Translations under genes and position numbers: made by a program | Notes under the pieces: model-generated | What the model was told of the DNA's origin: nothing | The model's database searches: none | What the model saw: only the letters and a program-made list of their open reading frames with translations | Shown: piece after piece, positions 8,935 through 17,315 of the stretch | Position numbering within the stretch: position 1 is the stretch's first letter | Layout: each line of letters starts with the position of its first letter | Source: Nocardia vulneris | GTDB lineage: Bacteria > Actinomycetota > Actinomycetes > Mycobacteriales > Mycobacteriaceae | Reading direction: 5' to 3' | DNA: 64,000 nt | Assembly: GCF_001613425.1 (NCBI RefSeq) | Contig: NZ_BDCI01000052.1 | Coordinates: 1-64,000, forward strand

Positions 8935-9612
8935 TCAGAGGTCGACGGGCTCGTACCGCCCGCCGCGCTGACGCAGCACGAGATCGGCGCGCGATTTCGT
9001 GGCGGCGACGAGATCGGCGTTGCGCAGGTCGCTCTCGCGCACCTTGACCTGGGCCGCCGCCGGGGTGCGGCCACCGTTCAGGTGCCGGTGCAACAACCGT
9101 TTCGCCAGCACGTCGCGCGGGGCATCGAGGTACCAGCATTCGTCGAGCAGCCGGCGGACCGCCGACCACGGCCGGCCCGCGGCATCGTCGAGCAGTAGAT
9201 AATTGCCCTCGACGATCGCGATGGTCTGCCGGTCGAACACGACGCCCGCCGGGGTCGGGTCGTCCAGGGCGCGATCGAAAACCGGCCACGGCACCGCCAC
9301 GCCGACGGGGGAATCGCGCAGCAGGCGCAGGTTCGCGAGGAAGCCCGCCGCATCGAAGGTGTCCGGTTCGCCTTTGCGCGCAAGGCTTTCCCTGGCCCGC
9401 AGCACCGCATTGGTCAGGTGGTAGCCGTCCATCGGCGCGACCTCGGCGACCGGTGCCCCGGCCTCGCGATTCAGCACGTCGCGCAGGGCCACCGACAGGG
9501 TGGACTTTCCCGCACCCGGTGGGCCTGCGATGCCGAGCAGATACCTGCCGTCGCGACCGGCGGCGTGCGCGCGCACCCGTCCGGCGAGCGCCGACAGCGC
9601 TGGATTGTCCAC
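8935..9612 (-). CDS. Nucleoside/nucleotide kinase family P-loop protein
   Basis: A 225-residue P-loop kinase resembling uridine kinase, pantothenate kinase and the YggC/FrcK group. The Walker A loop is GIAGPPGAGKSTLSVAL (~residue 28). It is followed by the substrate motif MDGYHLTNAVL, the GEPDTFDAAGF loop and the acidic strand TIAIVEGNYLLLD. A lid-like segment, DVLAKRLLHRHLNGGRTP, is present. The substrate could be a nucleoside, pantothenate or a sugar; sequence alone does not decide. The start is a GTG at 9612. Transcription ends by running into pgi's convergent stop, with no separate terminator seen. Confidence 0.82.
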   Translation of the reverse strand: MDNPALSALAGRVRAHAAGRDGRYLLGIAGPPGAGKSTLSVALRDVLNREAGAPVAEVAPMDGYHLTNAVLRARESLARKGEPDTFDAAGFLANLRLLRDSPVGVAVPWPVFDRALDDPTPAGVVFDRQTIAIVEGNYLLLDDAAGRPWSAVRRLLDECWYLDAPRDVLAKRLLHRHLNGGRTPAAAQVKVRESDLRNADLVAATKSRADLVLRQRGGRYEPVDL

Positions 9613-9632
9613 CGTCGCACCCTACCGAGCGC

Positions 9633-9677
9633 AAAAGGACGTCTCACCGAGCCTGTGGCGAGCTCGGTGAGACGTCC
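9633..9677 (-). terminator. Perfect 16-bp intrinsic terminator of the M4 protease gene
   Basis: The arms 9637-9652 and 9662-9677 are perfectly complementary over 16 bp around a 9-nt loop. Read on the minus strand the hairpin is followed by TTTT (9636-9633). It lies 20 bp past the stop of the metalloprotease and 21 bp upstream of the kinase start, so it insulates the two same-strand genes. Confidence 0.9.
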
Positions 9678-9696
9678 GTTCAACCGGTAATGGTTG

Positions 9697-11379
9697 CTAG
9701 GTGCGAGCCTGCTGCTGCGGCAGCTTGGTCGCCTTGGTGGCGTTGGCCACCTGCACGCAGTCGGCGGCCGTGGTGCCGGCCGTCTGGTTGCGCACGTTGG
9801 TGTTGCACGCGGTCTTCAACGCGGTGGACAGCGCCGCGTAGTTGGAGTTCGACGACAGGAGCGTCTGCGTCGTCCAGTACAGGGCCGCGGTCTTCTCGAT
9901 GCCGATCGCGGTGACGGTCACGCCGTTGAGGCTGCCGCCGTCGACCATGATCTGCGCGGTCTTGTTGCCGACACCGCTGTTGATGTGCACGCCGCCGCTG
10001 TCACCGCTGCCGGTGTACCAGTACCGGCCACGGTAGGTGTCGGGATCCTGGTAGGCGTTGGGGTTCTTCATGTCCCGGATCACGCCGATCGAGCTGCAGG
10101 CGCCGAGCTTCCAGCGGTTGGCCGCGGTGTTGCACGGGTTGCTGGTGTTCACCAGGAAGGTGAGCTCACCGAAGACGTCGGACATGGACTCGTTGATCGC
10201 GCCCGGCTCATTGCGGTAGACGAGACCGTTGGTGTGCTGGGTCACGCCGTGCGTGAGCTCGTGCGCGGTGATGTCCTCGGTGGTCAGACCCGAACCGTAG
10301 GCCATGTAGCTGCCGGACCAGAAGGCGTTCTGGTAGGGGCATTCGGTGGTGGTGCACAGCCGCACGGTGGCGCGCAGCGCCTTGCCCTTGCCGTCACCGG
10401 TGTCGGAGCCGATCAGGTTGGTCAGGTTCGGCACCTTGGTGTACTGGGCGTAGAACTTCTCGGTGTTACCCAGGTAGTCGTAGATCTTGTCGACATCCTG
10501 AATACCCGTGGGGCCCTGGCCCTCCGAGCGGGTCGAACGCAGGCTACCGGTGCCGCAGCCGGCCCGGTTGGGATCGATACGCCGGTTCGCGTTGTCACAC
10601 ACGACGCGGTTGAGGTGCTTGGTCTCGCTCCAGCTGTCGAGCACCTTGCCGGTGTTGTTCGCGTCGACGAACACGACCCACGTCGCGGGCTCGCCCTTCT
10701 TGTCCGCGCTGACACCGGTGATGTCGACCTTGAACGCCGGGACGGCCACGCTCTGCGCGTCCTCTTTGGCGGCCAGCTTCGCGTCGTACCAGTACGCCTT
10801 GGTCTCGGTGACCGACAGCTGGTCCGGCGCCGCCTTGCTCTCCGCGGCGACCTTCTTCAGCGCGGTCTGCTGGACCTGCGACGAGGGTGCGGTCGTGCTG
10901 AATTTGCCCTCGGACTTCTTCGACAGCGCACCGGTCACCGAGATCAGCGAACCGTTCGCGGTCAGCGACTGCGCCGCGGACGCGCCGAACACCGGTACCT
11001 TGTCGATCTCCTGCCGCAGCCTGACGGTGGACCCCTCACCAACCGGGAACACCGACTCCACGACGAGATCGCCTGCGCTGTCGCCGTTTCCGGCCAGCGC
11101 CTTCTCGACACCCTGGGCGTGCGCCTGGGCCGCGGCCGGAGCCTCGGCGGGCGTTCCCTGCGGCGCCGCGAGCGGCTCCTTGGGCACCACGAGCTGAACC
11201 GCGCCCTGCTGGTCGACGGTCACCTCTTTCGGCACCGCGGACAGGTCGGAGCTCGACGGCGCCGACGGACTCGAAGGCGGTTGCGCGTACACGGCCGGAC
11301 CGGACGCGAACACCATTGCCCCAGTAGCGATTAAAGCGAAGGCGGCATATCGCCCCGCTCGTTTTTGTGTGGGTTTCAT
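9697..11379 (-). CDS. Secreted M4 family (thermolysin-like) zinc metallopeptidase
   Basis: A 560-residue preproprotease. Residues 1-32 form a Sec signal peptide: the basic MKPTQKRAGR, a hydrophobic core, then GPAVYA as the probable cleavage site. Residues ~33-250 are an FTP/PepSY-type propeptide. The catalytic domain begins near CDNANRRIDPNRAGCG. It carries the zinc motif HELTHGVTQH, with the third ligand glutamate in INESMSDVFGE. The active-site histidine segment SGGVHINSGVGNKTAQIM follows. The short C-terminal tail after the thermolysin domain has no extra binding module. The ATG at 11379 was chosen because it starts the signal peptide; upstream in-frame residues would bury it. It should be an extracellular neutral protease. 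Expression is monocistronic, with its own terminator. Confidence 0.95.
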   Translation of the reverse strand: MKPTQKRAGRYAAFALIATGAMVFASGPAVYAQPPSSPSAPSSSDLSAVPKEVTVDQQGAVQLVVPKEPLAAPQGTPAEAPAAAQAHAQGVEKALAGNGDSAGDLVVESVFPVGEGSTVRLRQEIDKVPVFGASAAQSLTANGSLISVTGALSKKSEGKFSTTAPSSQVQQTALKKVAAESKAAPDQLSVTETKAYWYDAKLAAKEDAQSVAVPAFKVDITGVSADKKGEPATWVVFVDANNTGKVLDSWSETKHLNRVVCDNANRRIDPNRAGCGTGSLRSTRSEGQGPTGIQDVDKIYDYLGNTEKFYAQYTKVPNLTNLIGSDTGDGKGKALRATVRLCTTTECPYQNAFWSGSYMAYGSGLTTEDITAHELTHGVTQHTNGLVYRNEPGAINESMSDVFGELTFLVNTSNPCNTAANRWKLGACSSIGVIRDMKNPNAYQDPDTYRGRYWYTGSGDSGGVHINSGVGNKTAQIMVDGGSLNGVTVTAIGIEKTAALYWTTQTLLSSNSNYAALSTALKTACNTNVRNQTAGTTAADCVQVANATKATKLPQQQART

Positions 11380-11642
11380 GACCAAGTAGAACCACATTCG
11401 AGCGGTCAACTCGACTGGAGAGCAAACTGGGGAAACGGACAGCGGAGCCGAAATACGGTCCGGCAACCGTCCAGCTCAGCCCGGCAAATACGCTGTGTCA
11501 AGATCTTTCGACGACATCGTTGATCGAGTTACCAGCGACCAACCGAGCTATAGACAAGATCGCCGAATTCATTAGGCCGAAACATGTTTACAACACCGAC
11601 AGCCGAATTATGCAGCGGCCGAATTGTTTTCCATCCTATGGG

Positions 11643-13262
11643 TCAGAGCAACGCCCGCTCGATGATGGCGCCGGTGTCCACGCCGGTCGGCAGGGTGCCG
11701 AAGGCGATACCCCAGTCGTCGCCGAGCCGGGTGGCGCAGAAGGCGTCCGCAACCGCGGGGTGACCGTGCCGGACCAGCTGCGCGCCCTGCAGCACGAGCG
11801 CCATCAGCTCGACGATGCGCCGGGCGCGGTACTCGATATCGCCGAGGTCGGCGAGCTCCTTGCCCACCCGGCTGATCGCGTCGTCCAGCCGCGGGTTCTC
11901 GCCCCGCGCCAGCGACACCTCGTTGAAGAACGCTTCGACGGTCTCCGGCTGACGGCCCATGGCGCGCAACGCATCCAGCGCGGCGACATTGCCCGACCCT
12001 TCCCAGATCGACATGAGCGGAGCCTCGCGATACAGCCGGGGCATACCCGACTCCTCGGCATAACCGTTGCCGCCGAAGCATTCCAGCGCCTCCGCCGCGT
12101 GCGCCGGCGCCCGCTTGCACACCCAGTACTTGGTGACCGCCAGCGCGATGCGGCGCAGCGCGGCTTCGGCCGGATCGGTCGTCGCCCGGTCGGTGGCCCC
12201 GGCCAGGCGCATCATCACGGTGGTCGCCGCATCGGACTCGATCACCAAGTCGGCCAGCACGTTTCGCATGGCGGGTTGGTCGATCAGCTTGGCGCCGAAC
12301 GCTTCCCGATACCGGGCGTGATGCGCGGCGAAGACCGCGCCGGTGCGCATACCGGTGGCCGATCCGATCACGCAGTCCAGGCGGGTCATGTTCACCATCT
12401 CGATGATGGTCTTGACCCCCGCGCCCTCCGCGCCGACCAGCCAGCCGGTGGCGTTCTCGTATTCGATCTCCGAGGACGCGTTCGACTTGTTGCCGAGCTT
12501 GTCCTTGAGCCGCTGGATGCGGATGGGATTACGGGTGCCGTCCGGCAACACCCTGGTCAGCAGGAAACAGGACAACCCGCCGGGTGCCTGGGCCAGCGTG
12601 AGGAACATGTCCGACATCGGGGCGGAGGTGAACCATTTGTGCCCGACGATCCGGTACGAGCCGTCCGACTGTGGCGTCGCCGTGGTGGTGTTGGCGCGCA
12701 CATCCGAGCCGCCCTGCTTCTCGGTCATCGACATGCCTGCGATGAGCCCGGCCTTGCCCGACGGCTCCCGTAGACCGAAGTCGTAGACCCGGGAGCCGAG
12801 CAGCGGTTCGTATTTCGCGGACAGCTCCGCGTTGTGCCGCAGCGCGGGCACCACCGCGTAGGTCATCGAGATCGGGCACATGTGCCCGGCCTCGGCAGCA
12901 CCCCAGGTGTAGAACTTCGCGGCACGGGCGACGTGCGCGCCGGGGCGCTCGTCCAACCAGGGCGCGCCGTGCAAGCCGTGCGACACAGCGACATTCATCA
13001 GGTCGTGCCAGTGCGGATGGAACTCCACCTCGTCGACGCGATGGCCGTACCGATCATGGGTGTGCAGCACCGGCGGGTACTCGTTGGCCAGCCGCCCCCA
13101 CTCCTGCGCCGCGGAACCGCCTGCGAGTGCGCCGAGTTCACGCACCTCGGCCTCGGCCCAACCCGCGCCTTCCCGATGCAGACCCTCGAGCAAGGCCGGG
13201 TTCCGCGAGACATCGAACGGCGCGATATCGGGCACCTGGTTGAACACGTCATGCGTCTGCAT
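11643..13262 (-). CDS. Acyl-CoA dehydrogenase family protein (AidB-like)
   Basis: A 539-residue flavoprotein, longer than the usual ~380-residue acyl-CoA dehydrogenases and matching the AidB/large ACAD group. Typical segments are SMTEKQGGSDVRANTTTA and GHKWFTSAPMSDMFLTLAQ (FAD and substrate contacts), RLKDKLGNKSNASSEIEYE, and ECFGGNGYAEESGMPRLYRE with WEGSGNVAALDALR. AidB relatives act on acyl substrates or protect DNA from alkylation, so the substrate is uncertain. The ATG at 13262 overlaps the last 14 bp of the upstream TetR gene, which suggests translational coupling and a two-gene operon under that repressor. A longer frame upstream is antisense noise. Confidence 0.9.
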   Translation of the reverse strand: MQTHDVFNQVPDIAPFDVSRNPALLEGLHREGAGWAEAEVRELGALAGGSAAQEWGRLANEYPPVLHTHDRYGHRVDEVEFHPHWHDLMNVAVSHGLHGAPWLDERPGAHVARAAKFYTWGAAEAGHMCPISMTYAVVPALRHNAELSAKYEPLLGSRVYDFGLREPSGKAGLIAGMSMTEKQGGSDVRANTTTATPQSDGSYRIVGHKWFTSAPMSDMFLTLAQAPGGLSCFLLTRVLPDGTRNPIRIQRLKDKLGNKSNASSEIEYENATGWLVGAEGAGVKTIIEMVNMTRLDCVIGSATGMRTGAVFAAHHARYREAFGAKLIDQPAMRNVLADLVIESDAATTVMMRLAGATDRATTDPAEAALRRIALAVTKYWVCKRAPAHAAEALECFGGNGYAEESGMPRLYREAPLMSIWEGSGNVAALDALRAMGRQPETVEAFFNEVSLARGENPRLDDAISRVGKELADLGDIEYRARRIVELMALVLQGAQLVRHGHPAVADAFCATRLGDDWGIAFGTLPTGVDTGAIIERALL

Positions 13263-13899
13263 CGGATACTCCTGATTCCAGCCGAGCGACCGGTGCGCTC
13301 GTTGCCGCGGGCACACCGAGTGCGCGCAGGGCGAAGACAATGAGTTCGGGGACAACGGATTCCGCGTGCGGCGCGGCAGCCAACGGACCGACCAGCACCT
13401 CGCCGATCGCACCGACCAGCGCGGCCGCACTGGTCCGCGCGTCCTGGGCGGGCAGCTCACCGCTCGAAACGCCCTCCGCCACCGCCGATTCGAAGGCCTC
13501 GGCGAACGCGCGGCGAAAGTGCAGCCGCTCGGTGTCGACCACGGTGTCCACCGGCTCGACGAGCAGCACATAGGCGAGTTTCGGGTTCTTCAGCGCACGT
13601 CCGGCGAAGGTCTCCACCGCCGCGCTCACCCGCTCTACGGCGGTGCCGCCCGCGCTCGCCGCGGCGACCGCAGCGACCTCCCAGGCAACCACACGCCGGA
13701 AGACGGCGCTGACCAGTTCCGCCTTGCCCGCGAAGTGCTTGTAGACGGTGCCGGTGGCCACGCCGGCTTCGGCCGCGACCGCCGCCATCGACAACCCGGC
13801 ATAGCCGGCCCGCGACAGGACCGTGGTCGCGGCCTGCACGATCAGGCCCGCCTGCGCGTCCAGGCGGGCCTGCACAGCGGGGGTTCTGCGGTAGGCCAC
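13249..13899 (-). CDS. TetR family transcriptional regulator
   Basis: About 216 residues from a GTG at 13899. The N-terminal helix-turn-helix (LSMAAVAAEAGVATGTVYKHFAGKAELV, residues ~30-57) is classic TetR. The C-terminal half is an all-helical ligand domain ending in APVARLESGVSDADA. An ATG at 13923 would lie inside the palindrome at 13902-13928, so the GTG start is preferred and leaves the operator upstream. It overlaps the acyl-CoA dehydrogenase start and is divergent from an enoyl-CoA hydratase gene. By context it probably senses an acyl-CoA-type ligand and represses both directions; that is inference. Confidence 0.88.
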   Translation of the reverse strand: MAYRRTPAVQARLDAQAGLIVQAATTVLSRAGYAGLSMAAVAAEAGVATGTVYKHFAGKAELVSAVFRRVVAWEVAAVAAASAGGTAVERVSAAVETFAGRALKNPKLAYVLLVEPVDTVVDTERLHFRRAFAEAFESAVAEGVSSGELPAQDARTSAAALVGAIGEVLVGPLAAAPHAESVVPELIVFALRALGVPAATSAPVARLESGVSDADA

Positions 13900-13901
13900 G
13901 C

Positions 13902-13928
13902 AAGAAGTGAACCATAAATTCATTTCTT
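13902..13928. promoter_or_regulatory. Inverted-repeat operator for the divergent TetR/enoyl-CoA hydratase promoters
   Basis: The arms AAGAAGTGAA (13902-13911) and TTCATTTCTT (13919-13928) are inverted with 9 of 10 matches and a 7-bp spacer. The site is immediately upstream of the TetR GTG start and 25 bp from the hydratase ATG. It is an AT-rich island in GC-rich DNA. This is the expected place and size for a TetR dimer-pair operator. Confidence 0.65.
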
Positions 13929-13952
13929 GCCACAAGGGCGGTTTTACGGCGT

Positions 13953-14726
13953 ATGGTCGGGGTCGTGAACGTACGAATCGAGCGCAACGGCGCGGTGACC
14001 ACGGTGATCCTGCACCGGCCCGAGGCACGCAACGCGGTCGACGGCCCGACCGCCGCGGCCCTGGCCGACGCCTTCCGCGAATTCGATGCCGATCCCGACG
14101 CCGCGGTGGCCGTGCTGTGGGGTGACGGCGGCACCTTCTGCGCGGGCGCGGACCTCAAGGGTCTCGGCACGGAACGGTCCAATCAGGTCACCGAGGACGG
14201 CGACGGTCCGATGGGGCCGACCCGGATGCGCCTGTCCAAGCCGGTGATCGCCGCGGTCTCCGGCTACGCGGTCGCGGGCGGGCTGGAACTCGCGCTGTGG
14301 TGCGATCTGCGGGTCGCCGAGCAGGACAGCACCTTCGGCGTGTTCTGCCGTCGCTGGGGCGTGCCGCTGATCGACGGCGGCACCCTGCGCCTGCCCCGGA
14401 TCATCGGCACCGGACGCGCGATGGACCTGGTGCTCACCGGCCGTCCCGTCGACGCCGCCGAGGCGCTGCAGATCGGGCTGGTCAACCGGGTCGTCCCGAC
14501 GGGCGAAGCCCGCAGTGCGGCAGAACAACTCGCCGCCGAACTCGCCGCCCTGCCGCAGGCGTGCCTGCGCTCGGACCGGCTGTCGCTGCTCGAGCAGGAC
14601 GGCATGGACGAAGCCGCGGCGCTGCGCAACGAACTACGGCACGGCATGACCGCGCTCGCCAACGGCGCCCTCGACGGAGCTCAGCGCTTCGCCTCCGGCG
14701 CGGGCAGGCACGGCACGAAAGCGTGA
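13953..14726 (+). CDS. Enoyl-CoA hydratase/isomerase (crotonase) family protein
   Basis: A 257-residue crotonase. The CoA-binding and oxyanion-hole motifs GGTFCAGADLKGL and YAVAGGLELALWCDLRVAE are intact, and the conserved helix start FCRRWGVPLIDGGTLRLPRI follows. In the hydratase GxxEx3Gx2 position an aspartate-glycine (IDGG) replaces the usual catalytic glutamate, so it may be an isomerase or other crotonase rather than a true hydratase. ATG 13953 or GTG 13965 could be the start. The stop overlaps the GTG of the next gene (GTGA), indicating coupling. It lies downstream of the palindrome shared with the TetR gene. Confidence 0.88.
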   Translation: MVGVVNVRIERNGAVTTVILHRPEARNAVDGPTAAALADAFREFDADPDAAVAVLWGDGGTFCAGADLKGLGTERSNQVTEDGDGPMGPTRMRLSKPVIAAVSGYAVAGGLELALWCDLRVAEQDSTFGVFCRRWGVPLIDGGTLRLPRIIGTGRAMDLVLTGRPVDAAEALQIGLVNRVVPTGEARSAAEQLAAELAALPQACLRSDRLSLLEQDGMDEAAALRNELRHGMTALANGALDGAQRFASGAGRHGTKA

Positions 14727-15970
14727 GCGCCCCGGGCAGGCTGAGCGTCGTCGACGAGATCTTCCTCCGGACCCACCGCGGGCTGGGCACGCCCATTGCG
14801 CTGCAAGGCTTGTGGCGTACGGCCGATCGGATCGAGCCCGCGTTGCTCCGGCGGATCCACGCGTCGCTGCGCACCGGCCCGTTGGGGCGCAGGGTTGTTC
14901 GTTCCCGCGTGCCCGGAGCGCGCCGGGCCTGGCAGTCCACTATCCGCGCGCACCCGCTCGCGTGGCACGAACCGCCGATCCCGCGTTCCGCGCTGTTCAC
15001 GTGGGCCGACGCACAGGGCGACGACCTCGACCCAGAGACCGGCCCCGGCTGGCGGCTGTCCGCTACCGCACTCGCCGACGGAGGTTCGGTTGTCGCCCTG
15101 ACCTGCTCGCACGCCCTCGCCGACGGCCGTGCGCTGGCGCTCGCGGTGGATGCCGCGCTGGGCGGCACGCAGTTGCACGCCGGAGCACCGGTGCCCGGAT
15201 CGGACTGGGTCGACGCTCGCAGGCAGTGGTCCACCGTCGTGCGCGGCACCGTGCGGGCGCTGCGGCGCGGCATCCCCGCGCGTCCTCTCGTCGCCCCCGA
15301 CCGCGTCGACGCGCCGTCGGGCGGCACCGTCGTCCGCAGCGCGGTCCTCCAGTGCTCCGTGGCCGATTGGGACCGAGCCGCCGCGGCGCACGGCGGCACC
15401 GCCAACAGCGTGTTCATCTGGTTGATCGCGAATACGCTGTGGGCCTGTGGTTTTCCGGCCGCGGCGATCGAGGCCAGCCTGCCGGTCGACACCCGCGACG
15501 AACCACGGGTGGACAACGACCTCGCCATGACCGCCATCGACGTACACCGCACCGACACCCCCGCCTCGATCCGCGCGCGGGCCCGCGCCGCCTACGAGCA
15601 CCGCATGTCGAGCCCCGGCGGCCTGCCCGAGGAACTGCTCCAGGTCGTCCCGGACCGCTGGGCGTACGCGTTGTCCAAAGGTGCGGGAGAGCGCGACATC
15701 CTGTGCTCCAACATCGGAACGCTGCCCGCCACCCTCACCGCGTTGGGCGCGCACCGCTGCACCGGTGTCGCCGCACGGGCCATCCATCCCGGCCTGACCG
15801 CCGGGTGGTTACCGCGGACCCGGCTGTCCGGCTACCTGTGCCGCATCGCCGACGACTATGTGGTCGCCCTGGTCGGCCTCGACCCGGCGCATATCGAATC
15901 CGACAGTGCGCTGACCGATCTGGCGTCGAAGACCGCGGCGACCATCGATCTGCCGGTGCGAGCATGGTGA
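14723..15970 (+). CDS. HxxxD-type acyltransferase (condensation-domain/wax-ester-synthase superfamily)
   Basis: A 415-residue protein with the acyltransferase/condensation-domain active-site motif HALADG (SHALADGRAL, ~residue 133). This places it in the superfamily with NRPS condensation domains, PapA transferases and WS/DGAT enzymes. A DFGWG-like C-terminal motif was not evident. It should transfer an acyl group from a CoA or carrier thioester to a hydroxyl or amine acceptor. The GTG start overlaps the crotonase stop by 4 bp, so the two are almost certainly cotranslated; a joint lipid or acyl-modification role is inferred. An upstream extension of the frame lies inside the crotonase gene and is not coding. 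It converges on the PucR gene. Confidence 0.72.
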   Translation: MSAPGRLSVVDEIFLRTHRGLGTPIALQGLWRTADRIEPALLRRIHASLRTGPLGRRVVRSRVPGARRAWQSTIRAHPLAWHEPPIPRSALFTWADAQGDDLDPETGPGWRLSATALADGGSVVALTCSHALADGRALALAVDAALGGTQLHAGAPVPGSDWVDARRQWSTVVRGTVRALRRGIPARPLVAPDRVDAPSGGTVVRSAVLQCSVADWDRAAAAHGGTANSVFIWLIANTLWACGFPAAAIEASLPVDTRDEPRVDNDLAMTAIDVHRTDTPASIRARARAAYEHRMSSPGGLPEELLQVVPDRWAYALSKGAGERDILCSNIGTLPATLTALGAHRCTGVAARAIHPGLTAGWLPRTRLSGYLCRIADDYVVALVGLDPAHIESDSALTDLASKTAATIDLPVRAW

Positions 15971-15977
15971 TCCGCAC

Positions 15978-17180
15978 TCACTCCATCGCGTCGATATCGT
16001 GCGCGGTGAGCGCGGCGGCGAACAGCTGCGCGTGATCCGGCCGGTTGGGGTCGTAGCCGGTGACGGTGGCGATCCGGTTGAGCCGATAGTTGAGCGTATT
16101 GCGGTGCACCACAAGGGCGGCCGCCGCTTGCTGACGGTTGTAGTCGTTGTCGATCAGCGCCCGCAGCGCGTCGAGCAGATGCGCCTGATCGTGCAGCGGT
16201 GCCAGCAGCGTGAGCAGCCAGGTACGCGCGGGACCGGGCCGGGCGAGCTGGTATTGCAGCGCCAGGTCCGCCATCCGATACACCGCGCTGGGGCGCCGGA
16301 GTTGATAAGCGAGCCTGGCGATTTCACCGGCCTCCTCGGCCGCCGCCGGAATGTCGGCGACGTCGGCGGCGGTCGCGAAGCCCGCCACCGTGCGCACGCC
16401 TGCCCCCTGCGCGACCCTGGCGACGAAAGTGTCCAACGCCGCGTCGGCGTCACCGTCCATGCCGGGCACGAGCAAGACACCGCCACCCCGCTCGACGGTG
16501 CTCAAGGCCCGGCCGGATACCGCGTCCACCTCGGCCTGCACGACGCGTAACACCGGCCGATTCGCACCGGCCGGATCCGCCTCGGCCAACCGGAACACCA
16601 AGACGCGGAACCCACCGTCGAGCGAGATGCCGAACCGCTCGGCCAGCAGGTCGGCGGGTGTGCCGTGCACCAGCGCCTGCGCCACCGCCCGCTTGGCTTC
16701 CCGCTGCTCCCAGTGCAGATCCTGGCGCTCGCGCAGATAGGCGCTCGCGACGCCGGGCGTGACGGCGCCGAGATAGCCGAGCACATACGGCACCGCGGCC
16801 AGCAACTGCTCCCGCTGGGCCGGTGCGGTCGCGGCGGCGGCGACCGAGTTCCAGGCCGCGATCGCGCCGTGGTGATACACCGAAAGCACTGTGTCCAAAG
16901 GGATTCCGGCTCTGGCGCGGCGCACCGCGATCTCGATCAACTCGGTCAGCGCGTCCTTGTCCGGCGGTCGCCGGTCCGACAGCGACCGCAGGAACAGGCG
17001 CAGATTGGCCTCCGCGGCCTGCGGCAGGTCCTCCCTGGCGTCGGCGGACAGCTCTCGATAATCGGGCACGGCGCCGAGGACTTCGGTCAGCAGGTCCCGG
17101 GTCACTTCGGGCAACACCGTGCGGACATATTTCGACAGGTCGTCCAGCGCAGCGGCATCAGTGCGAGCAGTCACCCGCAC
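15978..17180 (-). CDS. PucR/CdaR family helix-turn-helix transcriptional regulator
   Basis: About 400 residues from the GTG at 17180. The C-terminal PucR-type HTH is clear: NDYNRQQAAAALVVHRNTL followed by NYRLNRIATVTGYDP. The central part is a GGDEF-like/CdaR sensor region around GFRVLVFRLAEAD and GGGVLLVPGMDGDAD. The N-terminal ~150 residues are helical. Such proteins activate catabolic genes in response to a metabolite, and the target is unknown here. No obvious partner gene is adjacent: the acyltransferase converges on it, and the DUF4436 gene lies upstream on the same strand. GTG codons at 17180 and 17174 are both possible starts. Confidence 0.87.
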   Translation of the reverse strand: MRVTARTDAAALDDLSKYVRTVLPEVTRDLLTEVLGAVPDYRELSADAREDLPQAAEANLRLFLRSLSDRRPPDKDALTELIEIAVRRARAGIPLDTVLSVYHHGAIAAWNSVAAAATAPAQREQLLAAVPYVLGYLGAVTPGVASAYLRERQDLHWEQREAKRAVAQALVHGTPADLLAERFGISLDGGFRVLVFRLAEADPAGANRPVLRVVQAEVDAVSGRALSTVERGGGVLLVPGMDGDADAALDTFVARVAQGAGVRTVAGFATAADVADIPAAAEEAGEIARLAYQLRRPSAVYRMADLALQYQLARPGPARTWLLTLLAPLHDQAHLLDALRALIDNDYNRQQAAAALVVHRNTLNYRLNRIATVTGYDPNRPDHAQLFAAALTAHDIDAME

Positions 17181-17183
17181 ATT

Positions 17184-17199
17184 GTTTGCACAGACAAAC
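17184..17199. promoter_or_regulatory. Short inverted repeat upstream of the PucR-type gene
   Basis: GTTTG (17184-17188) and CAAAC (17195-17199) are separated by 6 bp, just upstream of the GTG start. A further CAAAC occurs at about 17226. The gap of about 135 bp to the next gene is AT-enriched. It could be an autoregulatory site, but the arms are short. Confidence 0.25.
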
Positions 17200-17315
17200 C
17201 GTTCCGCACAATAGCGACGAGTGAACAAACGTCATTAGTGCACCCAAACAAGGTGACATCCCGTCGGATGCACAAATACCGGCGCGGAATCCCGTCGCCC
17301 GAACGGTGACCGGCA

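Noticed and set aside
11380..11642. Possible gene upstream of the protease
   Set aside because: The 263-bp gap is AT-richer than its surroundings and has no coding-like frame; it holds the protease promoter and the 3' flank of the acyl-CoA dehydrogenase gene.
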